DNA from: PALSA-894 sp963828625 | GTDB lineage: Bacteria > Pseudomonadota > Alphaproteobacteria > Rhizobiales > Xanthobacteraceae | Assembly (NCBI GenBank): GCA_963828625.1 | Contig: CAWHEX010000009.1 | Span: forward strand, 186,001 to 250,000 | DNA length: 64,000 bases | Reading direction: 5' to 3' | Shown: in pieces, positions 36,501-44,806 of the stretch | Layout: each line of letters opens with the position of its first letter | Numbering within the stretch: position 1 is the first letter of the stretch | Notes under the pieces: generated by a model | Seen by the model: the letters and a program-made list of their open reading frames with translations, nothing else | Databases searched by the model: none | Told to the model about the DNA's origin: nothing | Translations under genes and position numbers: made by a program

Positions 36501-37284
36501 GCTGACCGGGCTCGATCCGAAAGCGTTCAACGCGGCGATGCGCGCGGTGGACCAGGGCGTCGCGGTCGACGCGCGCAAGATCCAGGACATCGCCACCACC
36601 ATGATGGACGGCGGCTATCTGGCGGTGCCGCGGCTCGATGCCGCCGTCACGGTGAGCGCCGGACAGGCGCGCATCAATCCGACGACGGTCTACGGGCAGG
36701 GGGCCGATCTCGTGGTCGCGGGCGGCGCGGATCTTGCCGACGGAACGGTCGACGCGCGGCTGCGGCTGTCGGGGCCGATGGTCTCCGAGGGCGGGAGCTC
36801 GATCCGGCCGGAGATCTCCGTCGTGTTGAAGGGACCGATCGCGGCCCCGAAGCGCACCATCGACGTATCGGCGCTGTCGGCGTGGCTGATGCTGCGCTCG
36901 GTCGAGCGTCAGGCGAAGCGGCTCGACGTGATCGAGGCGGAACGGCGCGAGGCCGAACGCCGCGAAACCGAGCGCCGCGAGGCGGAAGCGAATGCCGCCG
37001 TGACGAGCAGCACGCCGGCCGCGCTGCCGGCAATGCCGTCGATCATCGTGGACGAAACAGCTTCGCCGTCGGCAACCGTCGCACCGTCCGCGCGGCCTTC
37101 GCGCGCGAAGCAGCCGGCCAATCCGGCGCGGCCCTTCGGTCCGGCGGCCGAGCAGGCGCCCACGCTGCCGCCGCCGATGAACATCGGACCTGCGCCGGGC
37201 GCGGTGAAGCGCACGCCGCCGGCCGCGATGAATCCACCGCCGCCGCGCTCCGCTCTGGAAACCTTGTTCGGATTACAGCGCTGA
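33571..37284 (+). CDS. Large AsmA-family protein
   Basis: A 1237-aa protein from a GTG at 33571 with an AGGAGC ribosome site (TTG at 33541 is possible). One N-terminal TM (ATLLGLATAMILALIAALVG) is followed by the AsmA domain (HFVDWTQYRARFESEASRVAGMPVRIAG..IDVRILPTPTLSL) and a very long beta-rich periplasmic part. The AsmA_2 C-terminal region (about residues 930-1110) has GRLGLSAEVEGSGLSPASLIGSLKGAGAITLEDAQLTGLDPKAF. A Glu/Arg coiled segment (repeats of ERREAERRE) and a Pro-rich tail end it. Such bridge-like proteins are thought to carry phospholipids between membranes or tune the outer membrane. Confidence 0.85.
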   Translation: MQATLLGLATAMILALIAALVGPHFVDWTQYRARFESEASRVAGMPVRIAGAIDVRILPTPTLSLARVEFGNPTQPQAKVRELYVELALGALVRGEWRASEMRVVGPEVSLALGANGKLDWTAARFGVDPDQLQIEKFAIEDGRIALRDGASGTDTALEGFWFKGDLRSLLGPVKGEGGFILANERYAYRVAGSRVTDEGMKIRLALDPSDYPLALEADGSLRLEDNAPRFEGAVTLTRPVAIAGANGRGTVAVPWRASAKVKAAPTHTLFEQLEYQYGPEARAIKLGGTAELRFGKTPRFEGVISARQVDLDRALALPEASGRLPLAALKAFIEPLAASWRPPFPVRLGIGIDAVTLAAGMLQGMRGDISIDDKGWDIEKLEFRAPGFAQVRLSGHVAAGQQGVTFTGPAQIEASDPKAFLGWLEGREGVQRQAGLLRVGGELTVGAQAFAVEKLKFEFDRKTIEGRFAYAAGDGVRAPRLDAELKAGELDVDGMLAFARAAGDGAAFERPREISLNVDIGRASVAGIDIKGVSGTFKLDPEGVTFDRVRVADLADAAFSLNGRMEGALDAPRGTVTFDVDARGLDGTVAVLSNYLPQAAEPLRQAAGKIVPLKARATLGIEPVSSTDPRGPSKVKFALEGSAGALRLKIGTEASGDIGALALPEFRLDGNVSAADGTALIGLLGLDRALAVDKRAGTLIVAVRSAAGSDARVDARLNAGGLAASATGTARLFHANGFAAALDISMQASDASPLRRGTVAPNALLPVALRAKLNATASELALENIAGAVGGSPVRGALKIALGATKRVTGQIEADAVDLPSLIAAGAGMPRVSARADAQPWAGEPFGEGMLGGVEGNIAFTATRATLTPNLIGRQVRGTLRIDASEFALEGIEGTLAGGRATGQVVLSSRGPEGVTARARINLANADAAALLPNDGKAAVNGRLGLSAEVEGSGLSPASLIGSLKGAGAITLEDAQLTGLDPKAFNAAMRAVDQGVAVDARKIQDIATTMMDGGYLAVPRLDAAVTVSAGQARINPTTVYGQGADLVVAGGADLADGTVDARLRLSGPMVSEGGSSIRPEISVVLKGPIAAPKRTIDVSALSAWLMLRSVERQAKRLDVIEAERREAERRETERREAEANAAVTSSTPAALPAMPSIIVDETASPSATVAPSARPSRAKQPANPARPFGPAAEQAPTLPPPMNIGPAPGAVKRTPPAAMNPPPPRSALETLFGLQR

Positions 37285-37740
37285 CATTGCGGGACGTGCC
37301 CCGCGTTCGCGCGCTTCCGCCGCCGTAGCGGCTCCGCCCGCCAGCGCGCGATAGTGATCCAGCACGAACAACCTGATGGCCGACGAGAGATTGCCCTGAC
37401 GGCGATCCGTGTCGATCGTGGCGACAAGCTCCGACAGCGTCATGCTGCGCGTGGCGGCGATGTCTTTCAGGCTGGTCCAGAAGGCGTCTTCAAGGCTGAC
37501 GCTCGTCTTGTGCCCGGTAATGACGATCGAGCGTTTCACGACTGGCGATTTCATGACGGCTCCCCCGAGTTCGATCCTGTGCGCATCGAGATTCCGACGG
37601 ACCTTTTCGGCGCGTGCGTCGTCCAGCGTGCGTTCCGATTTCGGACGGCCATAGGCAATCCGGTTCGCCGCGGCGCGCTTGGTGCTTTCCACCTTTGCGG
37701 CCTGCTTGCGCGCTTTGCGGAGATTGACGACCTCGCCCAT
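37273..37740 (-). CDS. DUF4169-like region fused to a ribbon-helix-helix domain
   Basis: A 155-aa frame with two parts. Residues about 1-58 resemble DUF4169 (GEVVNLRKARKQAAK, then a basic charged helix). From an internal Met at about residue 63 the rest is a ribbon-helix-helix domain (VVKRSIVITGHKTSVSLEDAFWTSLKDIAATRSMTLSELVATID) of the RHH_4 type. In related genomes I recall these as two adjacent genes. Here a GGGGGA sequence sits eight bases before the internal ATG, so the frame may hold two proteins or a true fusion. The RHH part likely binds DNA. It overlaps the AsmA gene end by 12 bases. Confidence 0.7.
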   Translation of the reverse strand: MGEVVNLRKARKQAAKVESTKRAAANRIAYGRPKSERTLDDARAEKVRRNLDAHRIELGGAVMKSPVVKRSIVITGHKTSVSLEDAFWTSLKDIAATRSMTLSELVATIDTDRRQGNLSSAIRLFVLDHYRALAGGAATAAEARERGARPAMSAL

Positions 37741-38240
37741 TCTGATCCCACCGGCACCAAACAGCCGAACGCCGAGCCAAACTACGGATACTGTACGTAA
37801 CTACCGCACAACTCTGTGTCGCCACGCAGGCCGAGCCCCGGCACGGCCGGCGGCGCGACAATCGACATGAAGCTGACGGTATTTTCATCCGTATCGCAAG
37901 ACACGCTTAGTTGACCTTGATCCGGGACGCGGTCTTTCGTGATACTTATGGGATATAACTTTCAGATACTTAACTTGTTGTGGGTCATCTGCGCAGAAAT
38001 CAAATCCCGATTACTGAAAGTACATATCAATATCTGTCTCTCACTACATAACAGTACCAGATAGTGAAAGTTGAATACTATCTGGCCTAGTCTTTTAAAT
38101 ACTTTGGAGAGTTTCCAAACAGGGCGATAAGTGCTGGAAATCCGGCACAACCGGCACCCATTCAATTTGAGTGTTGGGCGGGCTCCCCTAACGGAAATTG
38201 CGTTGATCTGATGGTGCGGCATAACCGCCGATGACATGCG
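37741..38240. other. Gene-poor, AT-rich island with an inverted repeat
   Basis: Between two minus-strand genes lie 500 bases without a convincing gene. From about 37930 to 38130 the sequence is strikingly AT-rich compared with the rest of the window. It contains an inverted repeat CCAGATAGT (38057-38065) / ACTATCTGG (38077-38085) with an 11-base loop, then CCTAGTCTTTTAAAT, which could end a plus-strand transcript. TGAAAGT occurs twice (about 38014 and 38064). A 91-codon minus-strand frame (37962-38237) has no gene-like features. A small RNA or a foreign remnant is possible. Confidence 0.4.
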
Positions 38241-39632
38241 TCAGCCCGGCCGCACCATCTTGCCGGGCTGCACCAGCCGGTCGAACTCCGCCGCCGAGAC
38301 GTAACCTCCGCCGACCGCTTCCTCGCGCAACGTCGTGCCCTTCGCGTGCGCGGTCTTGGCGATCTTCGCCGCGTTGTCGTAGCCGATCTTCGGCGCGAGC
38401 GCGGTGACCAGCATCAGCGAGCGCTCGGTCAGGTCGCGGATGCGCGCTTCGTTGGCCCGAATGCCGCTGACGCAATTGTCGGTGAAGGAACGCGCCGCAT
38501 CCGCGAGCAGCCGGATCGATTGCAGCAGGCAGTAGGCCATCACCGGCTTGTAGACGTTAAGCTCGAAGTGTCCCTGCGAGCCGGCGGTCGCGATCGTCGT
38601 CTGATTGCCGAACACCCGCGTGCACACCATCGTCAGCGCTTCGCTCTGCGTTGGGTTGACCTTGCCGGGCATGATCGAGGAGCCGGGTTCGTTCTCGGGC
38701 AGGATCAACTCGCCGAGCCCAGAGCGCGGTCCGGAGCCGAGGAAGCGGACGTCGTTCGCGATCTTGAACAGCCCGGTGGCGACCGAATCCAGCGTGCCGT
38801 GCACGAACACATAGGCGTCGTTCGACGCGAGTGCCTCGAACTTGTTAGGTGCGGAGGTAAATGGCAGTCGCGTGATCGCGGCGACGCGGCGCGCAAACAG
38901 CTTTGCGAATTGCGGCTTCGCGTTGAGCCCGGTGCCGACCGCAGTGCCGCCCTGCGCCAGCGGATGAAGGTGCTTCACGGCGAGCCGCACGCGCGCGATG
39001 CCGAGCTTCACCTGTTCGGCATAGCCGGAGAATTCCTGGCCAAGCGTCAAGGGCGTCGCATCCTGCGTGTGGGTGCGGCCGATCTTCACGATCTTGGCGA
39101 ACTGCTTTGCCTTCTTGTCCAGCGCCTTCTGCAAATGCGTGAGTGCGGGATCGAGCCGCTGCGCGATCTCCATCGCGGCCGCGATATGCATCGCGGTCGG
39201 GAACGCGTCGTTCGAGGACTGGCTCATGTTGACGTGATCGTTCGGATGCACCGGTGATTTCTCGCCGCGCTTGCCGCCGAGCATTTCGTTCGCGCGGTTG
39301 GCGATCACCTCGTTGAGATTCATGTTGGTCTGCGTGCCTGAGCCGGTCTGCCACACGACCAGCGGAAAATGATCGTCAAGCTTGCCGTCGATCACCTCCT
39401 GCGCGGCGGTGGAGATCGCGCGGGCGCGCCTGGCGTCGAGGCTGCCGAGCGACAGGTTGACCTCGGCGGATGCGCGTTTCACCAGCGCCAGCGCATGGAT
39501 GAGCGGCAGCGGCATGCGCTCCTCGCCGATGCGGAAGTTCTGCAAAGAGCGCTGCGTCTGTGCGCCCCAGTAGCGATCCGCCGCTACCGCGATGGGGCCG
39601 AACGTGTCGGTTTCGGTGCGCGTCTTCGCCAT
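38241..39632 (-). CDS. fumC: Class II fumarate hydratase
   Basis: Iron-independent fumarase that interconverts fumarate and L-malate in the TCA cycle. The 463-aa protein carries RTETDTFGPIAVAADRYWGAQTQRSL at the N-terminus, QTGSGTQTNMNLNEVIANRA, HPNDHVNMSQSSNDAFPTAMH and the superfamily signature GSSIMPGKVNPTQ (about residue 317). All are typical of FumC. It is a single gene with an ATG about 60 bases from the divergent P450 gene. Confidence 0.96.
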   Translation of the reverse strand: MAKTRTETDTFGPIAVAADRYWGAQTQRSLQNFRIGEERMPLPLIHALALVKRASAEVNLSLGSLDARRARAISTAAQEVIDGKLDDHFPLVVWQTGSGTQTNMNLNEVIANRANEMLGGKRGEKSPVHPNDHVNMSQSSNDAFPTAMHIAAAMEIAQRLDPALTHLQKALDKKAKQFAKIVKIGRTHTQDATPLTLGQEFSGYAEQVKLGIARVRLAVKHLHPLAQGGTAVGTGLNAKPQFAKLFARRVAAITRLPFTSAPNKFEALASNDAYVFVHGTLDSVATGLFKIANDVRFLGSGPRSGLGELILPENEPGSSIMPGKVNPTQSEALTMVCTRVFGNQTTIATAGSQGHFELNVYKPVMAYCLLQSIRLLADAARSFTDNCVSGIRANEARIRDLTERSLMLVTALAPKIGYDNAAKIAKTAHAKGTTLREEAVGGGYVSAAEFDRLVQPGKMVRPG

Positions 39633-39693
39633 GATCCGTCCTTATTCGCCGCCTGCACTCCATATAATAGGAGCGGGCAACAGGTTCGAGGGC

Positions 39694-41097
39694 ATGAACG
39701 ATCCGGGCATTGCCGAACGTATCGCGCCCCTGCGGCGCATTCCGCCCGTGCCGCAGCCGCCGGCCCGGCCGTTGGGGCCGCTCGGACTTTACCGGGCGTT
39801 GCGCGCCAACTCGATCTCGGCCTGGCGCACGGAGGCGTTCGAGGAGCCGTACATCGCTGACCGCAACATGCTTGGCGGCTACGTGCTGCTGAGCGATCCC
39901 GAACTGATCCGCCGCGTGCTGATCGACAATGCGGCGAACTATCCGAAGGACGACCTCCAGCTCGAGAAGCTGATGCCCGCGGTGGGCCGCGGCCTGCTCA
40001 CCGCTGATGGCGACTCTTGGCGGCTGCAGCGCCGTACCGTCGCGCCGCTGTTCCAGCCGCAGCCGGTGGCCGCCTATCTCGCCGCGATGGCGGCCTCGGT
40101 CGACGCGATGCTGGCGCGCTGGGAGCGGCACGCGGCGTCCGGCGCGACGGTCGACGTGGCGCGCGAGATGACCGCGCTCACCTACGACATCATCTCGCGC
40201 ACGGTGTTCTCGCACGAGATCGAAACGCCGGCCGAGGTGATGGGCGAGGCGATCACGACGTACTTCGATGCGCTGGGCCGCATCGACCTGTGGGACGTGC
40301 TGCCGCTGCCGCGCTGGCTGCCGCGCCCGGCCTTCATCAAGGCGCGTCCGGCGCAGAAGATCTTCCGCGAGGAGGTGCGCCGCCTGCTGGATCGCCGTCG
40401 TGTGCGCATGGCGCGCGGCGAGCAAATGCCGGACGATCTCGTGACGCGGCTGATCGCGGCGCGCGATCCGGAAAGCGGGGAGGGGCTCGCCGACGCGGTG
40501 ATCCACGACAATCTCGTCACCTTCATCGGCGCGGGCCACGAGACGACCGCGAATGCGTTGACCTGGACGCTGTTCCTGCTCTCCGAATTTCCCGAGGCGG
40601 ATGCGCGCGCCGCGCGAGAAGCGAAAACGTTGAGCGATCGGCCGGATGCGGACGATCTTTCAACGCTCGCCGGCACGCGCATGATCCTGGAAGAATCGAT
40701 GCGGCTTTATCCGCCGGTGCCGTTTATGAGCCGCGAGGCAATCGGCTCCGACCGGCTCGGCGAGGTCGAGATCGTGCGCGGCACGCGCGTCATCATCGCG
40801 CCGTGGGTGCTGCACCGGCATCGCAAGCTCTGGGCCGACCCGGAGGCCTTCATGCCGGAACGCTTCGCGCCGGAAAATCGCGCGAAGATCCCGCGCTTTG
40901 CGTATCTGCCGTTCGGCGCGGGGCCGCGCATCTGCGTCGGGATGGGCTTTGCGATGCAGGAGGCGTTGCTCGCGCTTGCCATGATCGTGCGGCGCTTTCG
41001 TCTTACGCTCGCCGACGGCGCGCAGGTGATGCCGTTCGCCCGCATGACGTTGCGGCCCGCGAACGGGCTGCCGATGCGTATGGCGCTGCGCGATTGA
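39694..41097 (+). CDS. Cytochrome P450
   Basis: A 467-aa soluble bacterial P450. The I-helix oxygen-binding motif reads FIGAGHETTANAL, the K-helix ExxR is in EESMRLYPPVP, the meander reads PEAFMPERF, and the heme-binding Cys is in FGAGPRICVGMGFA. I chose the ATG at 39694; a longer frame to 39592 overlaps fumC. The sequence has features of CYP families close to fatty-acid hydroxylases, but no ferredoxin or reductase gene is adjacent, so the redox partner and substrate are unknown. Confidence 0.92.
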   Translation: MNDPGIAERIAPLRRIPPVPQPPARPLGPLGLYRALRANSISAWRTEAFEEPYIADRNMLGGYVLLSDPELIRRVLIDNAANYPKDDLQLEKLMPAVGRGLLTADGDSWRLQRRTVAPLFQPQPVAAYLAAMAASVDAMLARWERHAASGATVDVAREMTALTYDIISRTVFSHEIETPAEVMGEAITTYFDALGRIDLWDVLPLPRWLPRPAFIKARPAQKIFREEVRRLLDRRRVRMARGEQMPDDLVTRLIAARDPESGEGLADAVIHDNLVTFIGAGHETTANALTWTLFLLSEFPEADARAAREAKTLSDRPDADDLSTLAGTRMILEESMRLYPPVPFMSREAIGSDRLGEVEIVRGTRVIIAPWVLHRHRKLWADPEAFMPERFAPENRAKIPRFAYLPFGAGPRICVGMGFAMQEALLALAMIVRRFRLTLADGAQVMPFARMTLRPANGLPMRMALRD

Positions 41098-41100
41098 GAA

Positions 41101-41697
41101 CTATTTCTTGCGGAAGCGGTCGAGCCGCACGACTTCGGCGCCGCCGGAGGGCCTTTCGGGCTCGCTCTTGTCTTTGACGACGGCGATCGGCGGCTTCGCA
41201 GGTTTTGGAGAGTCGGAAGGACCTGTCGCGGTGGGCGCATCGGCGTCGACGGGCGCGATCTTGCGGCGCGGCTTGATCGTCGCCTTCTCTTCGGCCTCGG
41301 CCACGGCAGGCTTTTCCTCAGGCGCTTCTGCACCTTCCACCAGGGTCTCGAACTGAAGCCCGAACTGCACCGACGGGTCGAAGAAACCCTTGATGGAGTC
41401 GAGCGGCACGAAAAGCTTCTCGGTGACGCCGTTGAACGACAGGCCAACCTCGAGCGAACTGTCCGTGACCGTCAAATCCCAGAACTGGTGCTGGAGGACG
41501 ATCGTCATCTCCTCCGGATACTGCTCGCGCAGCCGCGCGGAGAGCTTCACGCCCGGCGCGCGCGTGTCGAACGTGACGTAGAAATGATGCTCGCCCGGGA
41601 GGCTCCCGGTCTTGGCCACGTCGATGAGAACGCGGCGCACCACGGCGCGCAGCGCCTGCTGGGTCAGAAGATCGTAGCGGATGTGATCGACGGGCAT
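41101..41697 (-). CDS. sspB: SspB, ClpXP adaptor protein (alphaproteobacterial type)
   Basis: A 198-aa adaptor that binds the SsrA tag and delivers tagged proteins to ClpXP. The folded domain (about residues 1-115) has HIRYDLLTQQALRAVVRRVL, HHFYVTFDTRAPGVKLSARLREQYPEEMTIVLQHQFWDL and FFDPSVQFGLQFE, typical of alphaproteobacterial SspB. A long acidic/Pro-rich linker then leads to a short conserved C-terminal end (EVVRLDRFRKK) that contacts ClpX. The tmRNA gene lies 80 bases upstream on the same strand. Confidence 0.93.
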   Translation of the reverse strand: MPVDHIRYDLLTQQALRAVVRRVLIDVAKTGSLPGEHHFYVTFDTRAPGVKLSARLREQYPEEMTIVLQHQFWDLTVTDSSLEVGLSFNGVTEKLFVPLDSIKGFFDPSVQFGLQFETLVEGAEAPEEKPAVAEAEEKATIKPRRKIAPVDADAPTATGPSDSPKPAKPPIAVVKDKSEPERPSGGAEVVRLDRFRKK

Positions 41698-41776
41698 GCG
41701 GTTCCTGCGACTCGCATCATAAATGTTCGGGGTGCACGCGCCAACGCCGTACGCAGATCATCGGGAAAATGAAAGT

Positions 41777-42095
41777 GGAGGCTTCTGTTGCCAGGTGCCT
41801 CCGGACCCCGCCTGCCGGAGCTTATCCCGTCAGGACTTGAAGTTCGGTGTTACAAACCGCTTACGCGGCCTGTGCAACCGGAGCATAGTTGTCGTTGGCA
41901 ACTATGGAATGGCCCGTTACGTCGGAACCATCTCGGGCAAAAGCGCGCCTTTTACGCCCTCGTCGATCCTATTTCGGCCCCGCCGAAGCTCACGCACGCG
42001 CCTGAGCTTGGGTGGAGCCGCCGGGTACTGCCCCCGGGTCCGAAAGGTTTATTACGACGCCCGTTTATCGCCATAGCCGGCCCTTGCGGGACGGC
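41777..42095 (-). ncRNA. ssrA: Circularly permuted two-piece tmRNA
   Basis: On the minus strand the tag reading frame at 41899-41861 encodes ANDNYAPVAQAA then TAA. The coding piece begins with GGGGCCG at 41981-41975. The acceptor piece lies upstream in the transcript and ends CGGCTCCACC at 42020-42011, preceded by a T-arm-like CCGGGGGCAGTACCCGG. GGGGCCG pairs with CGGCUCC over seven bases with one G-U, forming the acceptor stem. The short intervening loop (about 42010-41982) is removed during maturation. This acceptor-first order is the permutation known in alphaproteobacteria. The 5' end is approximate. A terminal GGAGGC/GCCTCC hairpin (41777-41802) is followed by T-rich sequence. Confidence 0.93.
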
Positions 42096-42101
42096 ACGCT
42101 C

Positions 42102-42107
42102 AATATA
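42102..42107 (-). promoter_or_regulatory. Likely -10 box of the ssrA promoter
   Basis: TATATT on the minus strand (AATATA on the plus strand) lies just before the start of the acceptor piece. A -35 match is less clear; a TTCTTA or CTTAAC element lies upstream at roughly the right distance. Confidence 0.4.
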
Positions 42108-42593
42108 GGGGCGTGGAGGTTAAGAAGAAAGGGCGCAGGGTTTCCCGTGAAACATTTCCTAACAGGCGGATTGCGGTCCCCCACAGGAGCTGTCGCGGTC
42201 GGACGACCGGTGGAAGTGCTTATAGGGATGGCGTTGGTCGCGCGCGTGCGATTGAGCGTTTCGTGTACGAACGTCGCCGCGCTACGATCGTGCGACGGCG
42301 CATAGCGAGCGCGTGCGCTCCCGCTTGAGCGCGAGGTTGACGAAGAGCGCAGGCGCGTGACGCGTCGTCGTCTTCTTGACGAAGGTTTCCCACCAAAGTC
42401 TCGCTTGTAAGTGCAACCGCGCGGGAAACACGCGCCATTTGCGTTGTGTCGCTGCCGTAAATTGAAGCAGAAAATTTAAGCCGTTGACCCTGCGCGCATT
42501 TGTCGCTTTTGTTGGCGGTGGGCGGGGCGAGTGTGCTAGGCAGGACGGATACGCGCACCAAAGAATGCGCGGATACGTCTTCTGGGAGGGTAC
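42108..42593. other. Intergenic stretch between ssrA and tctB
   Basis: About 485 bases without a convincing gene on either strand; the open frames here lack family features or ribosome sites. It presumably holds the upstream control region of ssrA (toward 42110) and the promoter of the tct operon (toward 42594). I see no clear hairpins or repeats. A GGGAGGGT sequence just before the tctB ATG is the ribosome site. Confidence 0.5.
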
Positions 42594-43247
42594 ATGTCTG
42601 AGGGGTCGACCGGCGCTCATCCGCGTGGTCATGGGCTGATCCGCAATCCGAAAGATTTCTGGGGCGGGCTTGCGCTCGTTCTCGTCGCGTCGTTCGCGGT
42701 CTGGGCGTCGAGCGACTTGCCCGGCATGCGCGGCTTCGCGTTCGGCCCGGGTACTGCGCCGCGCCTGTTCGCCTATTCGCTGATGGCGCTCGGGGCGGGG
42801 GTCATGCTCGTCGGACTTCTGACCGACGGGCCGCCGCTGGAGGATTTCACCTTCTCGGGAACGTTCGGCGGCGCCGTCGTGGTGCTCTCGCTGGTCCCGA
42901 TCTACATGGCCTCCGCACATTTCGGAAAGATGATCCCCGGCATACCGCAGGACATCGTGGTGGCGGCGATCGGGTCCATCGTGGCGGTGACGCTTGCTTT
43001 CGTGCTGATGAGGTTCGCGCCGCGCGGACCATTGTTCATCACCGCCGCGACCATCGTATTCGCGATCGCGGTGCGTCCGCTCGGCCTGGTCATCGCGAGC
43101 TATGTCTCGCTGGTGATCTCGGCCAACGCCACCAACGACAAGCGCTGGATTGAAACGCTGATCTGGTGCGGGGTTCTGACGGCGTTCTGCTCGCTGTTGT
43201 TCCCGTACGGACTCAACCTGCCGCTTCAGCTTTGGCCCCGGTTCTAG
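42594..43247 (+). CDS. tctB: Tripartite tricarboxylate transporter small membrane subunit TctB
   Basis: A 217-aa integral membrane protein with about five hydrophobic segments. The N-terminal NPKDFWGGLALVLVASFAVWAS and GPGTAPRLFAYSLMALGAGVM match the TctB family, whose proteins pair with the large TctA subunit in sodium- or proton-driven carboxylate uptake. It starts the tctB-tctA-tctC operon, with a good ribosome site, and tctA follows after 17 bases. Confidence 0.9.
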   Translation: MSEGSTGAHPRGHGLIRNPKDFWGGLALVLVASFAVWASSDLPGMRGFAFGPGTAPRLFAYSLMALGAGVMLVGLLTDGPPLEDFTFSGTFGGAVVVLSLVPIYMASAHFGKMIPGIPQDIVVAAIGSIVAVTLAFVLMRFAPRGPLFITAATIVFAIAVRPLGLVIASYVSLVISANATNDKRWIETLIWCGVLTAFCSLLFPYGLNLPLQLWPRF

Positions 43248-43264
43248 AGCGGCGGTGACATAAA

Positions 43265-44773
43265 ATGGATCTCATCCAAAATCTCTGGTTCGGGTTCGGT
43301 GTCGCCGTCACGCCGATGAACATCATGCTGTGCCTGATCGGTGCGCTGGTCGGCACGCTGATTGGCGTGCTGCCCGGCATCGGTCCGCTCGCCACGATCG
43401 CGATGCTGCTGCCGATCACCTTCGGGCTTCCGCCGGTCGGTGCGCTCATCATGCTCGCCGGCATCTATTACGGCGCGCAGTACGGCGGCTCGACCACGTC
43501 GATCCTGATCAACATTCCGGGTGAATCGTCCTCGGTGGTGACTACGCTCGACGGTCACCAGATGGCGAAGCAGGGCCGCGCCGGCCCTGCGCTCGCGATC
43601 GCCGCCATCGGCTCGTTCATCGCCGGTACGTTCGCCACCATTCTTGTGGCGGCGCTCGGCGTGCCCTTGACCGCGCTCGCGCTGAAGTTCGGCCCGGCGG
43701 AATACTTCTCGCTGATGGTGCTCGGCCTCGTGTTCGCGGTCGTGCTCGCCAAGGGCTCGGTGTTCAAGGCGATTGCGATGGTGATGCTCGGCCTGTTGCT
43801 CTCGTGCGTCGGCTCCGACATCGAGACCGGCCAGTCGCGCCTGTCATTCGACATCCCAGAGCTTGCCGACGGTATCGGCTTCGTAACGGTCGCAATGGGC
43901 GTGTTCGGTTACGCCGAGATCATGCGCAACCTCGAACAAGTGGCGAGCCGCGACATCGTCGAGGCGAAAATCACCGGCCTGATGCCGACGATGAAGGACT
44001 TCAAAGACTCGTCCGGTGCGATCGCGCGCGGTACCCTGCTTGGCTCTCTCCTTGGCATCCTGCCCGGCGGCGGCGCCGTGATCGCGGCGTTCGCGGCGTA
44101 CACCTTCGAGAAGAAGATCTCGAAGCACCCCGAGCGGTTCGGGCGCGGCGCGATCGAGGGCGTTGCGGCGCCGGAAAGCGCCAACAACGCCGCCGCGCAA
44201 ACCTCGTTCATTCCGCTGCTCACGCTCGGCATCCCGCCCAACGCCGTGATGGCGCTGATGGTCGGCGCGATGACTATTCACGGCATCGTGCCGGGCCCGC
44301 AGGTGATGACCAAGCAGCCGGAACTGTTCTGGGGCCTGATCGCCTCGATGTGGATCGGCAACCTGATGCTGGTCATCATCAACCTGCCGCTGGTCGGCCT
44401 GTGGGTGTCGCTCCTGCGCGTGCCTTATCGCCTGCTGTTCCCGGCGATCCTGATCTTCTGCGCGATCGGCGTTTACTCGATCAACAACGCGCCGGCCGAC
44501 GCCATCATGGTGGCAACGTTCGGCTTCGTCGGCTACTGGCTGGTGAAGACCGACTTCGAGCCGGCTCCGATGCTGCTCGGCTTCGTGCTCGGCCCGCTGA
44601 TGGAGGAGAATCTGCGCCGCGCCATGCTGATCGCGCGCGGCGATCCGACCACCTTCGTGATGCGGCCGATCTCGGGAACACTGCTCGCGATCGCCACCAT
44701 CCTGATCGTCATCGCGCTGCTGCCGATGATCCGGAAGAAGCGCGACGAGGTGTTCGTCGAGGAGTCGACTTAA
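43265..44773 (+). CDS. tctA: Tripartite tricarboxylate transporter large membrane subunit TctA
   Basis: The 502-aa main permease subunit with about twelve TM segments. Diagnostic stretches are GVLPGIGPLATIAMLLPITFGLPPVGALIMLAGIYYGAQYGGSTTSILINIPGE near the N-terminus and GSLLGILPGGGAVIAAFAAYTFEKKISKHPERFGRGAIEGVAAPESANNAAAQ at about residue 255, both containing the PGIG/PGGG pore signatures. Together with TctB and a periplasmic Bug protein it imports carboxylates. The actual substrate cannot be read from sequence. Confidence 0.95.
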   Translation: MDLIQNLWFGFGVAVTPMNIMLCLIGALVGTLIGVLPGIGPLATIAMLLPITFGLPPVGALIMLAGIYYGAQYGGSTTSILINIPGESSSVVTTLDGHQMAKQGRAGPALAIAAIGSFIAGTFATILVAALGVPLTALALKFGPAEYFSLMVLGLVFAVVLAKGSVFKAIAMVMLGLLLSCVGSDIETGQSRLSFDIPELADGIGFVTVAMGVFGYAEIMRNLEQVASRDIVEAKITGLMPTMKDFKDSSGAIARGTLLGSLLGILPGGGAVIAAFAAYTFEKKISKHPERFGRGAIEGVAAPESANNAAAQTSFIPLLTLGIPPNAVMALMVGAMTIHGIVPGPQVMTKQPELFWGLIASMWIGNLMLVIINLPLVGLWVSLLRVPYRLLFPAILIFCAIGVYSINNAPADAIMVATFGFVGYWLVKTDFEPAPMLLGFVLGPLMEENLRRAMLIARGDPTTFVMRPISGTLLAIATILIVIALLPMIRKKRDEVFVEEST

Positions 44774-44806
44774 AGACAAACCGCGACGATCCGCCTACTG
44801 GTTTGC

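Noticed and set aside
37962..38237. 91-codon minus-strand frame in the AT-rich island
   Set aside because: It has no ribosome site, no recognisable domain and an amino-acid composition that simply reflects the AT-rich DNA.
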